Part shown: positions 16,247 to 26,400 of the stretch, piece by piece
Layout: every line of letters begins with the position of its first letter
Position numbering within the stretch: position 1 is the first letter of the stretch
Origin: an uncultured Mycoplasmatota bacterium
GTDB lineage: Bacteria > Bacillota_I > Bacilli_A > RF39 > UBA660
Assembly (NCBI GenBank): GCA_947302655.1
Contig: CAMYVW010000002.1
Span: 62,001-126,000, forward strand
DNA: 64,000 bases
Direction of reading: 5' to 3'
Made by a program: the position numbers and the translations under genes
The notes under the pieces: generated by a model
Databases searched by the model: none
What the model was told of the DNA's origin: nothing
What the model saw: the letters and a program-made list of their open reading frames with translations, nothing else

Positions 16247-19200
16247 ATGTATAAAAGTAATGATAAAAAAGGATTTACGTTAATTGAAATTTTAGCATCT
16301 ATTGCTATTTTAGCTGTAGTTATTCTTTTAGTTACTATATCTTATTCTAAAATACGAAAAAATACTTTAAATAAACAATATGATAATTTAAGAACTTTAA
16401 TTGAACAAGTTTCAATTAAATATGCTGCTAAAACAGGTTCATATAATTTCTTTGTTCAAGATTTAATTAATGAAGATTATCTTGAACCGGATGATGATGA
16501 TAAAATATATGATCCAAGAAATAAAACACCACTTAATTGTCATTTAGTTACAATAAGTGATGAAGAACCTATTAGTGCAACACTTCATGAAGAAGATCAT
16601 ACAACTAATGGACTATGTGATTCATCTGATGTAGATGGATATTCAAGTTTGCTTACTTTAAGTGCTAAGCTTGCAAATTCTAATACAGTTTATACACCTA
16701 CATCAACAGTAAATAGTTCTTCAGTATATCCACTTATCTATGATGGATGGACTAAATCTAATCTTGATATAACAGCTGATTTATCTCAAATTACTGATAG
16801 TTTAGATTATAGTCATATTGTTTGGAATAATATTCCAGAAAATATAACTTATTATCCTGATGTAACATTTACTACTGATGAATCTTTAATATATGATGAT
16901 TTTTATTATGCTGATTTATATTTAAGTAATGATCAAAGATATCAAGCTCGTATTAAATATAAAATGGATAATGAAAAACCAGTTATATATCATGATAAAA
17001 CTACTATGTCTAAATATACTAAAGCTGATGAATGGGTTAAAAGTAGAGTTATTATTATGTACGCTACTGATAAAGATGGTGTAGGATTAGATAGAGTATA
17101 TATTGGACCAAGATCATGTTCTGATTTACTTACTGATTCATCAATGGGTCAAGCTGCAGTACCTGGCTTAGTTCAAACTTATACATATACAGGTGAAGTA
17201 GGAGAAGCTGGAATTAATGCTAATGTATGTGCTGTTGATAAACTTGGTAATTTAGCTGATTCTGGAACTATCTTTGTTTCTAAAATTGATTCACTACCTC
17301 CAAATGTTGTTGCAAATACATATTTATATAATCAGACAAATAATGAAAATCCTGATTTATATACAACAGGTAGTTTAGGTCAAGTAACTAATGCTGATAT
17401 TAATGTAGCAAGTTACCATTCTTCATCAGATGGATGGACTAATGTAGGTCACTTTTATAAATTTAGTGTAACTGATGGTGGTTCTGGACTTCCTGCTGGA
17501 GATGTTGCTATTTTCTATTCTAATATTTGGGGTTCTTATTCATTAATTAATGTTCTATCATATGTATCTCCTTTAACTCCATCATCAAGTTCAACTAATA
17601 CTACTAAAATTTATGGAGCTTCTATACATGGTAAGGGACTTAGAATTGGTAAATTCTATGTTTGTGATAAACTTGATAATTGTAGAACAATAAATGTAAC
17701 CAATGAAAAAATAGATAAAGATAAACCTAGCACTCCAAGTATGAACTTTGTATATAAAAGTTGGACAGCTTATACATCTAATACGTGGACTAATCAAGAT
17801 TTATATGCTGCTAGAAAAAAAGGTACTGCTGCAGATAATGCACCTTCATCTACTGATCAAGGTAGTGGTGTATTAAAATATCAAATTAAATATCCAGATA
17901 ATCCTAATGGTACAAAAGATTATATTGATTATAGTTATAATAAAAATGATTCAATGTATTTCATGAATACTCAAGGAACCACCTCTCGTGTATTTAGAGC
18001 TATAGATAAAGCAGGTAATATAAGTGAAGAGACAACTGTTATAGGTAAAATTGATAAAACTGGTCCAACAAATGTTTCTGCTAAACTTCGAAATAGTAAC
18101 TCATCAGGTACTGAAAGAACCAATTCTACAACATGGACACAAGGGCCTGTCTTCTTTGGTAACTTTAGTGGAACTGATAATTTAAGTGGTATAAATAGGT
18201 ATGAATATAGTGACGGTTGTACTGGAAGTAAATCTGGTGACCTAAATACTAATGGGCATATATATGGTGGAGATAATGCATCATATAGTGGTTTTAAAAA
18301 TGTTGCTAATAAGGATTTTTGTATCAGAGCTGTAGATAATGTTGGTAACGCATCTGACTGGACTAGTCCATACTACATAAGAGTTGATAGAGTCAAACCG
18401 ACATTATCATACACTTTTGTAAGATTTAATGGTGAAACATATACTGGAAGCTGGGTTAATGATGGATTTAGAGTAACTATGAATTATAGTGATGCTGATT
18501 CAGGAATTAATACGTCAACTGGAGGATGGCATGATAACACTTTCTCAGATTGGAGGTCACCATCCGGAACTGTATCAACAACTAGTTTTTATGACAATTG
18601 GTCTGGCGAAGGTGATAGAACTGGTTATGAACGTATCTGTGATAATGCGGGTAACTGTTCAGAAATTAGTTTCTCTTCAAAAATTGATTTAACTCCACCA
18701 ACTGTTTATATTACTGATTATGGATATAATGCAGATAATCCTAATAAAGTTGGATCCCTTTGGTGGGAACCTGATAGTAATGGTGCAAATACATATAGTG
18801 GTCCTAATGGTCTTCATTTCTATAATGTAATATCTGGGAAAAACCCTTTAACTGATTATATAACATTTAAGATTACAGCATCTGATTCAGGATCTGGTTA
18901 TGATAACTATATTCAGTGGTATAGAGATAGACAATATGTTGATCACATATATAACGCTTGGCCAACTGTCTTAACTGGTAATGACTCTGGTGAATTTACT
19001 GGAACTTACTATAATAATTTTAATGTTCCAGGGTGTAGAATGGCGCAAGTTATCGTATGTGATAAAGTAGGTAATTGTACTTCTGTTGATATTAAAGCAA
19101 AAATTAAGAAAAATGGTGTTAATCCAACTTGTGATGTTCCAGGAATTCCTGAAGGAAGTACTAGTGGAGGTAACTCTACAGGTAATAATACTGGAGGCGG

Positions 19201-19711
19201 AGGTAATTCTAGTATATGTAATTTACCTGCCACTCTAACAACAGCTTCATTTAAACCTAATAAAAATGGTGTGTCATGTAGTAAAGGAATTGGAAATTTA
19301 AGAGATTATGGTGCTAACCGTAAGTTTGGATGTGCGAGTTCATCAAAAACTGAGCTTTGTAATGGAAATTATGTAGAAGCTGCGAAGAGGGGAACTGCGT
19401 GTACTTCTTATAATGGAAGTTATACCATTACAGGTACTAAGCCTAAAGTTCTTTATCATGATTACATAGATAATGTTGATTATTATGATAAACTTATGGC
19501 ATCCCCTCAAAACCCTAAAAGATGTTCAACATCAGGTGGAACATTGTATTACTTCTCAAATAAAGAATCATACGCATGGGGAGTACGATATATATATGAA
19601 GATGGTAAAACTAAACAAGTTAAGTGTAATGGTTATAGAACCGGTTCACAATATGCTCAGACGCTTGGAACTGCGTATGGTTCCGGAGATGCATATTTTT
19701 GTTGTGAATAG
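16247..19711 (+). CDS. Giant type IV pseudopilin-anchored surface protein with Ig-like repeats (1154 aa)
   Basis: The N terminus has a prepilin signal, KKGFTLIEILASIAILAVVILL, with cleavage expected after the Gly and the conserved Glu at +5. Instead of a normal 150-residue pilin, roughly 1000 residues follow. Several Ig-like bacterial repeats are marked by recurring motifs such as KIDKTGPTNVSA, KIDLTPPTVYI and C/ADKAGN-like endings (AIDKAGNIS, AVDNVGNAS, ICDNAGNCS, VCDKVGNCT). A Ser/Gly/Asn linker follows, then a Cys-rich C-terminal domain. AGGTGAT precedes the ATG. No type IV pilus motor or prepilin peptidase lies beside it. Likely an adhesin exposed by a pilus or pseudopilus. Confidence 0.85.
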   Translation: MYKSNDKKGFTLIEILASIAILAVVILLVTISYSKIRKNTLNKQYDNLRTLIEQVSIKYAAKTGSYNFFVQDLINEDYLEPDDDDKIYDPRNKTPLNCHLVTISDEEPISATLHEEDHTTNGLCDSSDVDGYSSLLTLSAKLANSNTVYTPTSTVNSSSVYPLIYDGWTKSNLDITADLSQITDSLDYSHIVWNNIPENITYYPDVTFTTDESLIYDDFYYADLYLSNDQRYQARIKYKMDNEKPVIYHDKTTMSKYTKADEWVKSRVIIMYATDKDGVGLDRVYIGPRSCSDLLTDSSMGQAAVPGLVQTYTYTGEVGEAGINANVCAVDKLGNLADSGTIFVSKIDSLPPNVVANTYLYNQTNNENPDLYTTGSLGQVTNADINVASYHSSSDGWTNVGHFYKFSVTDGGSGLPAGDVAIFYSNIWGSYSLINVLSYVSPLTPSSSSTNTTKIYGASIHGKGLRIGKFYVCDKLDNCRTINVTNEKIDKDKPSTPSMNFVYKSWTAYTSNTWTNQDLYAARKKGTAADNAPSSTDQGSGVLKYQIKYPDNPNGTKDYIDYSYNKNDSMYFMNTQGTTSRVFRAIDKAGNISEETTVIGKIDKTGPTNVSAKLRNSNSSGTERTNSTTWTQGPVFFGNFSGTDNLSGINRYEYSDGCTGSKSGDLNTNGHIYGGDNASYSGFKNVANKDFCIRAVDNVGNASDWTSPYYIRVDRVKPTLSYTFVRFNGETYTGSWVNDGFRVTMNYSDADSGINTSTGGWHDNTFSDWRSPSGTVSTTSFYDNWSGEGDRTGYERICDNAGNCSEISFSSKIDLTPPTVYITDYGYNADNPNKVGSLWWEPDSNGANTYSGPNGLHFYNVISGKNPLTDYITFKITASDSGSGYDNYIQWYRDRQYVDHIYNAWPTVLTGNDSGEFTGTYYNNFNVPGCRMAQVIVCDKVGNCTSVDIKAKIKKNGVNPTCDVPGIPEGSTSGGNSTGNNTGGGGNSSICNLPATLTTASFKPNKNGVSCSKGIGNLRDYGANRKFGCASSSKTELCNGNYVEAAKRGTACTSYNGSYTITGTKPKVLYHDYIDNVDYYDKLMASPQNPKRCSTSGGTLYYFSNKESYAWGVRYIYEDGKTKQVKCNGYRTGSQYAQTLGTAYGSGDAYFCCE

Positions 19712-19726
19712 AGTTAAAGGTTCAAC

Positions 19727-19755
19727 TTGATTTTTACTATCATGTTTTATATAAT
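19727..19755 (+). promoter_or_regulatory. Promoter of the 372-aa lipoprotein-like gene
   Basis: TTGATT (19727-19732) and TATAAT (19750-19755) are separated by 17 bp. Confidence 0.7.
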
Positions 19756-19803
19756 AGTTTAAATCTTATTTGAAGACTTTTTTAAAGAAAGTGTAGGTTT
19801 TTT

Positions 19804-20922
19804 ATGAGAAATTTTAATCTATATACTAAAAATAAATGCGCTATTATTGCACTTTACCAAATTGTTGCAATAAGTTTGTGTTCTTGTAGTATACCAAAGA
19901 AAGAAAAACGTGATTTAAGTCAAACTGATACTAATAGCACTATAGAGACTACTATAGCTACTACATCAAATGAAATTAGCAGTACGTCTACAACGGTATC
20001 TGAGGATACTGAAAATACAGAAGCTACCCTTAATACAACCTATATTAATGATATAGGAGAGGTCTTCGTTAAAGATCCTAAATATCTTTCTAAGAAAGAC
20101 TTTGTTGCAATATCTAATAGAATTTATGATTATGGGTATCTTCGTTTTGGTGTTGATAGTCCTGCTATTTTGGATCAAGCAAGAGCTTATTTTAAAGATG
20201 ATACATTAACACTTGAAGATGTTGGCTTCATACAATCCCAAGAAATTGGTGATAATGATACGGATATTATAAATGTTAAAGATACTATTAATTATTTACA
20301 AAATCAAGGCTTTTTTATGGACTTATCCAGGTATGTTCTTTCATTACAAGGTAATTTACCCATGAAATATAGCTTTAACAATGAGTTTTTTAAGACATAT
20401 TTTTATGATTATTGGAGTGAAACTCAGAAGGGAAATTATAGTGTTTTAGATAATAGTTTTATGTTTGATAATAAGTATTACTATGATTTGAAAACTAATT
20501 ATGATATTCATGGTATGTCAAGTTTAAGAGATTTTTTAGGAAGAAATCTCGATGATCCTGATGCTCGTGAAGCGGTTAAATTCTTTATATATAATGAATT
20601 AGGTGAATATAATCTTACATGGTACAAGTTAGCTGGAACTTATTCTTCATATATTGGATTTATGCCTATTACTGAAACGGTAGATTATGAATACGTAGCT
20701 ATTCCATCTTCTGCGACTTCTGATAAGTTACAAGACATTGTTTCAAAGGCTCCTAATTGTCAGGATTTAGATATATCGAAGCCAGAAACGTATGATGACT
20801 TACTAAATTCTGGTGTAGACGTTGATTTAATAGAAAAGGCGTTTGACTATTGTGGACTAGAAATTCCAAAATTGTCTGAGCAAAAAGATAAGTCTAATTC
20901 TCAGCAAAGAACGATTGGATAA
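19804..20922 (+). CDS. Probable secreted lipoprotein with Thr/Ser-rich linker (372 aa)
   Basis: Unrecognised. The N-terminal hydrophobic segment ends in SLCSC, a weak lipobox, followed by charged residues. Residues 40-80 are a Thr/Ser/Glu-rich linker of the kind that spans the cell wall. The remaining 290 residues look globular, without Cys pairs or recognised catalytic motifs. It has its own promoter and terminator. Its position next to the Ig-repeat protein suggests a surface role only by association. Confidence 0.7.
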   Translation: MRNFNLYTKNKCAIIALYQIVAISLCSCSIPKKEKRDLSQTDTNSTIETTIATTSNEISSTSTTVSEDTENTEATLNTTYINDIGEVFVKDPKYLSKKDFVAISNRIYDYGYLRFGVDSPAILDQARAYFKDDTLTLEDVGFIQSQEIGDNDTDIINVKDTINYLQNQGFFMDLSRYVLSLQGNLPMKYSFNNEFFKTYFYDYWSETQKGNYSVLDNSFMFDNKYYYDLKTNYDIHGMSSLRDFLGRNLDDPDAREAVKFFIYNELGEYNLTWYKLAGTYSSYIGFMPITETVDYEYVAIPSSATSDKLQDIVSKAPNCQDLDISKPETYDDLLNSGVDVDLIEKAFDYCGLEIPKLSEQKDKSNSQQRTIG

Positions 20923-20934
20923 TAATTGCATATA

Positions 20935-20972
20935 AAAACATGAAACTTGTTAGTTTCATGTTTTCTTTTTTT
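20935..20972. terminator. Terminator between convergent genes
   Basis: A 12-bp perfect stem (AAAACATGAAAC with GTTTCATGTTTT), a 6-nt loop and a T-rich tail. Confidence 0.85.
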
Positions 20973-21786
20973 AATGATTATACATTCTATAGAAGTTTAT
21001 TTTTGGTTTATTATTAATTCTCATATTGATACTTTCTGATCCAATACCATCATTTACATATAGTAATGTATCATTAATTTTATATTCACCACTAATATAT
21101 TTTTTAGCACCATTTAATTTAATTAATGGTCCATAAAATGGAAGTTTTATTTGTCCACCCATTGAGTGACCAGCAAAGACAATATTATATTTATTTTTTA
21201 AATTCTCTATTTCATCAGGTTTATGTAAAAGTAGTATATTATATAATTCATTATTATCTTCATCATTTATTATTTCTTCTTTAGTTATATCATTAAGACC
21301 AATAAACCTTATTGGTTTTCCACTTGATATATATAGTAAATTAGTTTCATTATCTAAGATAATGAAATTATCATTAAAGATTTGATAAAACAAATCTTTA
21401 AATAATAAATCATTATCACCTAAGATAGCATAGTTTTCATATTTACTATTTATAGTTAATAATAAATTTTTAATCTTTTCTTTTTCATTATCAGATACTT
21501 TAATATTTTTATTAAAGAAATCTCCAGTAAATATAACTACATCAGGATTTAGTTCATTAATTTTATTTATTACTTTTTTTAAATCATTAAGATTAGCTAA
21601 TTTACCATACTGCACATCACTAAAGTGTACTATTTTTAATCCATGAAATTCATCAGGAATATTTTTATCAACAATACCATACTCAATTACTTTAAGTGAA
21701 TGTGATGTTATTTTTTTACTATAAATAAGAACTATTGATAGTAAAACAATAACTATTATTAATGTAATAATTAATTTCTTTTTCAT
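20971..21786 (-). CDS. Membrane-anchored metallophosphoesterase (YkuE-like)
   Basis: A 271-residue calcineurin-like phosphoesterase with one N-terminal membrane helix (about residues 3-22). Metal-binding motifs are HFSDVQYG (about 56), VIFTGDFF (about 85), LGDNDL (the GNHD-type motif, with Asp in the final position, about 121), LLLHKPDE (about 189) and FAGHSMGGQI (about 209). Related proteins such as YkuE act on phosphorylated substrates outside the cytoplasm. AGAGGT precedes the ATG. It follows the CPBP protease gene by 12 bp, probably in one operon. Confidence 0.9.
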   Translation of the reverse strand: MKKKLIITLIIVIVLLSIVLIYSKKITSHSLKVIEYGIVDKNIPDEFHGLKIVHFSDVQYGKLANLNDLKKVINKINELNPDVVIFTGDFFNKNIKVSDNEKEKIKNLLLTINSKYENYAILGDNDLLFKDLFYQIFNDNFIILDNETNLLYISSGKPIRFIGLNDITKEEIINDEDNNELYNILLLHKPDEIENLKNKYNIVFAGHSMGGQIKLPFYGPLIKLNGAKKYISGEYKINDTLLYVNDGIGSESINMRINNKPKINFYRMYNH

Positions 21787-21798
21787 AATTTATACCTC

Positions 21799-22461
21799 TT
21801 ATAAAAATAGTATAAGTAATATACATATAAAGTTATGAATCATATGAGCTAGTATAGGACATATGATATTTTTTGTTTTAACATATATATAAGCGAATGC
21901 TGCTCCTAAGGCACCATATGGAATTATATATAAAAGTTCAATTCCACTTGTACCAAGTACATGAGCTCCACCAAATAATAAAGCACTTAAAATAACATAC
22001 AAATATTTATTACTAAATATTTTCTTTAGAGATAATCTAAAGATTATCTCTTCACATATAGGTCCAAAGATAACCATTGTTGGAATTGCATATAATGTAA
22101 GTTCTTCTAAAACAGTTCTATTAATTGATTCATTTGAAGCTATTCCACTTGCTGTAAATAAATTAATGATATTATTACTAATAATCATAGCAATTAAACC
22201 AATTAGCCATATTTTGATAGTTATTTTTAATTTATCCTTATAACCATTATTTAAATCATCATGATCTTTTTTAAAATCTTTCTTATAAAAGATTATTAAA
22301 AGAGTAACAACGATTATATCTGATAAAACTAAGCATGTATTTGATATATATTGATTAGTTATATTAAATCTGTCTAGTATTGATGGCATTATTAACTGTG
22401 ATGTTAAATAAAAAACTATCACACCAATCCATATAAAAAAATTCTTTATTTTTTCTTCCAT
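21799..22461 (-). CDS. CPBP-family intramembrane metalloprotease
   Basis: A 220-residue polytopic protein. Active-site motifs of the CAAX/CPBP (Abi) family are all present: GPICEEIIFR (EExxxR, about residue 135), ALLFGGAHVLG (about 165) and ILAHMIHNF (about 203). Members cleave prenylated or membrane substrates and include bacteriocin self-immunity proteins; the substrate here is unknown. AAGGAT precedes the ATG. Confidence 0.92.
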   Translation of the reverse strand: MEEKIKNFFIWIGVIVFYLTSQLIMPSILDRFNITNQYISNTCLVLSDIIVVTLLIIFYKKDFKKDHDDLNNGYKDKLKITIKIWLIGLIAMIISNNIINLFTASGIASNESINRTVLEELTLYAIPTMVIFGPICEEIIFRLSLKKIFSNKYLYVILSALLFGGAHVLGTSGIELLYIIPYGALGAAFAYIYVKTKNIICPILAHMIHNFICILLILFL

Positions 22462-22577
22462 AATTTATCAATCCTTACTTTATTAATATACCAAATGTAT
22501 TAAAAAAAATAAATAAATTAAAAATTTATTAATGTATATTGTCGTACAAGAAACATCGATTCAAGCAAAATAATAAT

Positions 22578-22607
22578 AGATTTTAATAAAAATTAAATCT
22601 TTTTTTT
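22578..22607 (+). terminator. Candidate terminator/attenuator in the divergent gap before the Tad/T4SS locus
   Basis: AGATTTTAAT and ATTAAATCT pair around AAAA with one bulge, followed by seven T's. No coding gene is upstream on this strand, so it may end an unrecognised small RNA or be chance in AT-rich DNA. The rest of the 235-bp gap (22462-22696) holds only AT-rich sequence and a weak promoter candidate near 22623-22653. Confidence 0.4.
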
Positions 22608-22696
22608 ATGATAAAAAATATATTGTTTTAACACCTAATAATCTTGATATAAAATGATTATTGTGGTATCATAAACCCAGAGGTTGGTGTAATACT

Positions 22697-23434
22697 ATGA
22701 AAAAGAAAAGGGTAGTACTTTCTATATTGCTTTCATGTTTATTTTCAATAGCAAATGTACATGCATCAAAGTGTAATGATGAGGAACTTGCTAAGATAAA
22801 TGATGAAGCATCTAAAGTTAAAGTTTCTTATGATATTTTAACTAAACAAATTCCAAATCCTAATGATCCAAATGATGCTGGTGAAAAGGATGAAACAATT
22901 GATGTTGATTATATAAAGGTATCTGTTATTAATTTAACTGATAATTTATATATCAAAATTACTAATTCAAATGATAACACAACAAAAACTTTCTATGGAA
23001 AAGATGCAACAGATGGAATTGTAAGTTATGAAATCGATGATACTTCTGCTATTGCAAATCTAAATTATGTAGTGTATACTACTATGAACACAAGTTGTGC
23101 AGAGGAAAAAATCATTGAAAATGTACGTACGCTTCCTAAGTACAATGAATATTATGGTACTGGAGCTTGCAACTTGAATCCTGATGCCCCTGAGTGTCAG
23201 AAATATGTTGTTACTGATATTACACCAGAAGATATGGAAAACTTTAATAAAAAAGAATCAGATAAAGTAATAGATGATATTAATAAAGAAGAAGATAAAA
23301 AGAAAAAGGATGAAGATAAGAATATCTTCGAAAAGAATAAAAACATAGTTATAATAGGTGGCTCTATTATTATCGTTATAGGGGTTGTTACTACAGCTGT
23401 GGTAATTAAAAAACGAAGGAGTCGATTGATATGA
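22697..23434 (+). CDS. Secreted membrane-anchored protein, first gene of the Tad/T4SS locus (245 aa)
   Basis: Function unknown. A signal peptide (MKKKRVVLSILLSCLFSIANVHA) and a C-terminal membrane helix (NIVIIGGSIIIVIGVVTTAVVI) with a basic tail predict a type I protein with an exposed domain of about 175 residues. That domain carries cysteines (SKC, TSCAEEK, CNLNPDAPEC) and ends in a charged stalk. The ATG at 22697 is preferred because it starts the signal peptide. Its stop overlaps the next start (ATGA), so both are co-translated. Confidence 0.8.
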   Translation: MKKKRVVLSILLSCLFSIANVHASKCNDEELAKINDEASKVKVSYDILTKQIPNPNDPNDAGEKDETIDVDYIKVSVINLTDNLYIKITNSNDNTTKTFYGKDATDGIVSYEIDDTSAIANLNYVVYTTMNTSCAEEKIIENVRTLPKYNEYYGTGACNLNPDAPECQKYVVTDITPEDMENFNKKESDKVIDDINKEEDKKKKDEDKNIFEKNKNIVIIGGSIIIVIGVVTTAVVIKKRRSRLI

Positions 23435-26400
23435 TGAAAAAAGGAAAAGTATTAATCAAAGTTTTAGCAATAGTTATTACATTATTTATAGGATGTAATA
23501 ATGTTTTTGCGTTAAGAACTTATAGTGTAGGTCAAAAATACACAAGAAAGCAAGGAGCTTCTGTTCAACAAGAAAATAACTTTGTATATAACTCTAATAA
23601 TAAAGGAGACAATGTTGCATCTAAATTCTATAGCCATGTAGGAACATCTAGAGCAACTGGTCAATCAGAACCAATGTACTGTCTTGATGCTGCACTTGAT
23701 GCAACTATTAATGATTTAAAAGTACAATCTGTTTTAAATCAATATAATCCTCAAGATGCTGCACTTTTATACATTATGAATATTAATGGTAGCTATAATG
23801 CTAAAGTAACTGCTATAAGAATTTTAAATCAATTTACAAATAATTATAGTAGTTTTGCCATGTATAAAGGAACAGGCCATGCTAGAGGAGATAAGATGGC
23901 TTATGGTTATGTTAATACTGCTTTAAAATGGTTACCTTCAATTGAAAGTACTAAAGATGTTCTAGGTACTGGATCTTATGATGGATTAAAATCTATTGTA
24001 TCTAAACGTATTAGTAATAGTTCTGACTGGGGTAAAGCTGTTAAGTTTAATTATGGTGAATATGTACTTAATGAAGATATTGCAACAGTTCAAACTGCTA
24101 AAACATATGTAAAAGAAGCATTAGATTATGCTGCTAACGTTAAAGATCGTTATACTACTGATGGTAAAGATACAAGAACAATGAACGTTGTTACAAATAA
24201 CGGTGGTAAGAATGGTGTTCTTGAAAATTTAGTATCTAGCAAAAAAGATGCAAGTGGTAAAAAAGTTACTGAAGAAGTCTACTTTGTAGTTCAATTTAAT
24301 AATTTTGATAATAAAGTATTTGCTAATGAATACTTAAAGATGAGTAATGAAGCTATTCCTGGATTTACAATTACTACAGAATATAAAGTAGTTACTGATC
24401 CTAAACTTAGTGCTTTAAAAGGTTCATCTGGATGGAAATCATTTAAACCTGAATCTACTAACTTCATGAATAACTTTAAAAATAATGTTACATATATAGC
24501 ATTTAAATATACTTTAAATGGTACATTAACTGGTAGTGCTGGTGTAACACTTAAGGTTCGTCCTAATAATGGTGGTTCACAATTTAAATATACTGGTGCT
24601 TATTTAGTACCTGTTAAAAATGATCATTCTCAAAGATTCTTAGTTACAGATAATACATTTGAACCTGCTAACTTTGAAATTGAAGCATCATTTAATTTAC
24701 TTGGTACTGTTTGTGAAGAACCAAAAACATTTACTAATAAAGATAAATGTGAAGAATACATTAAAGAAAATAAAGATGGTAATTCAACATTTGATGAAGC
24801 TTGGTGTAATGATAAGACTTTATATTGTTCACCAAAAAGATCATGTTCTGATTACTCTGAAATAAAATATAAAGATTATGATATAAAAACTTGTGCTGAT
24901 GCTGTTAAAGATTTAAACGGTAAAGGTTCTAGCGATGCTGCATTTGCACAATGTGTTGGAGAAAGATTGATATGTTCTGCAACATGTGATTCTCTACTTG
25001 GAGAGTTCCAATCTAAAGCTGAATATAAAGGTGATGTTGGAGCTAATACATTAAAAGCTATCTTAGCTGTATACGATAGTTTACTAAATAGAGATCCAAA
25101 AGAAGCTGAAAAAGTTAAAGTAAATAAACAAAATTCATCTGATGAACACGTAGTATGTCATGCTTGTGAAGATTATGCTGGTAAAACATTAGGTGAAGCT
25201 GGATTTACAAGTGAAGAAGATATTAAATATCAAGTTGCTGATCCAGAAGACTTATTTGTATATAATGGTATAATTTACTGTAGTAGTAACTTCTGTGAAC
25301 TTGAACCAGATACAAATAATATTGATTTATATCGTAACTGGATTAGAAGATGCTGCCGTACAGAAGCTAAGAAAACTGTAAGAGACTATAACGTTGAAGA
25401 AGAATGTCAAAAAGGTGATGAAAAAGCTTGTGAGACATATCAAAAATATTGTAGTATCTGTGATCCTAAGTTTGATATTAATAATTCATGTATAGATCTT
25501 GATCCAGGAGAAAATGCTAAGATGCTTACTCCTGAAGAGTATACAAGTGATAATAAAGGTTCAATTACTGGACCTGAAGCTGTTAAACTTTGTGTAATTG
25601 ATGAAGTTACAACAGTTGAAAATAAAAACGAATACAAACTTTCTAAAGAAAGTAATGTAAATAATAATCCATACTGTTCTGTATTCTGTAAAGAAGACAT
25701 GGACTTTAATATACCAAAAGGTAGATATACTATTAATGGTAGATACTTTAGTTTAAGTATGGATGTTACGTCAACTAAAACATGTTATTCAAATAAAATA
25801 GATTATGCTAAATTTGAAAGTGATTATAGTGCATATTATGCTGAAGCACAAAAATATGCATCTAATCCTAATTCAACAGAATTTAAAAATGCTCAAAAAG
25901 CTTTAACTGATAGTATTAATTATATTAATGCTTGTTCTGCTGGATGGAGTAATGATTATAAATATGAACCAGAAATAACATTTACTTATGATGAAAAAGA
26001 ATATATTGATATGCTTCCAAATAAATCACTTACATTTGATCTTGCAAAACCACTTGATGAAAAAATTGAATCTTGGTTCTGTAATGGCGCAGATGTAAAT
26101 AATGAATACAATCAATGTATTAGTGGTTCAACATCAACTGTTAAAAATGCTAAAACCGTAACATCATATTTAGTTGATGGTACTCAAACTCAAGTAGAAG
26201 TTCCTGAAAAAGTAACTTATGCTAAGAAAAGCATTACAAAAGGTGGTTTATATACACCTCAAGCTGTCTTCTATACTAAGGCATCAACTGGTGTTATTAA
26301 ATATAGTAAAGATGGTAAAAACTTAATCAACTATGCTTTAATTGAAGATAAGAAGTTTGTTCAAGAAAAAGGCTTAGAAATTGCTGGTACACTTCCAGTT

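Noticed and set aside
23650-24000. Thioester (TQxA) adhesion domain in the 1243-aa protein
   Set aside because: A YCLD cysteine is present but the matching TQ motif is not; similarity is too weak to annotate.
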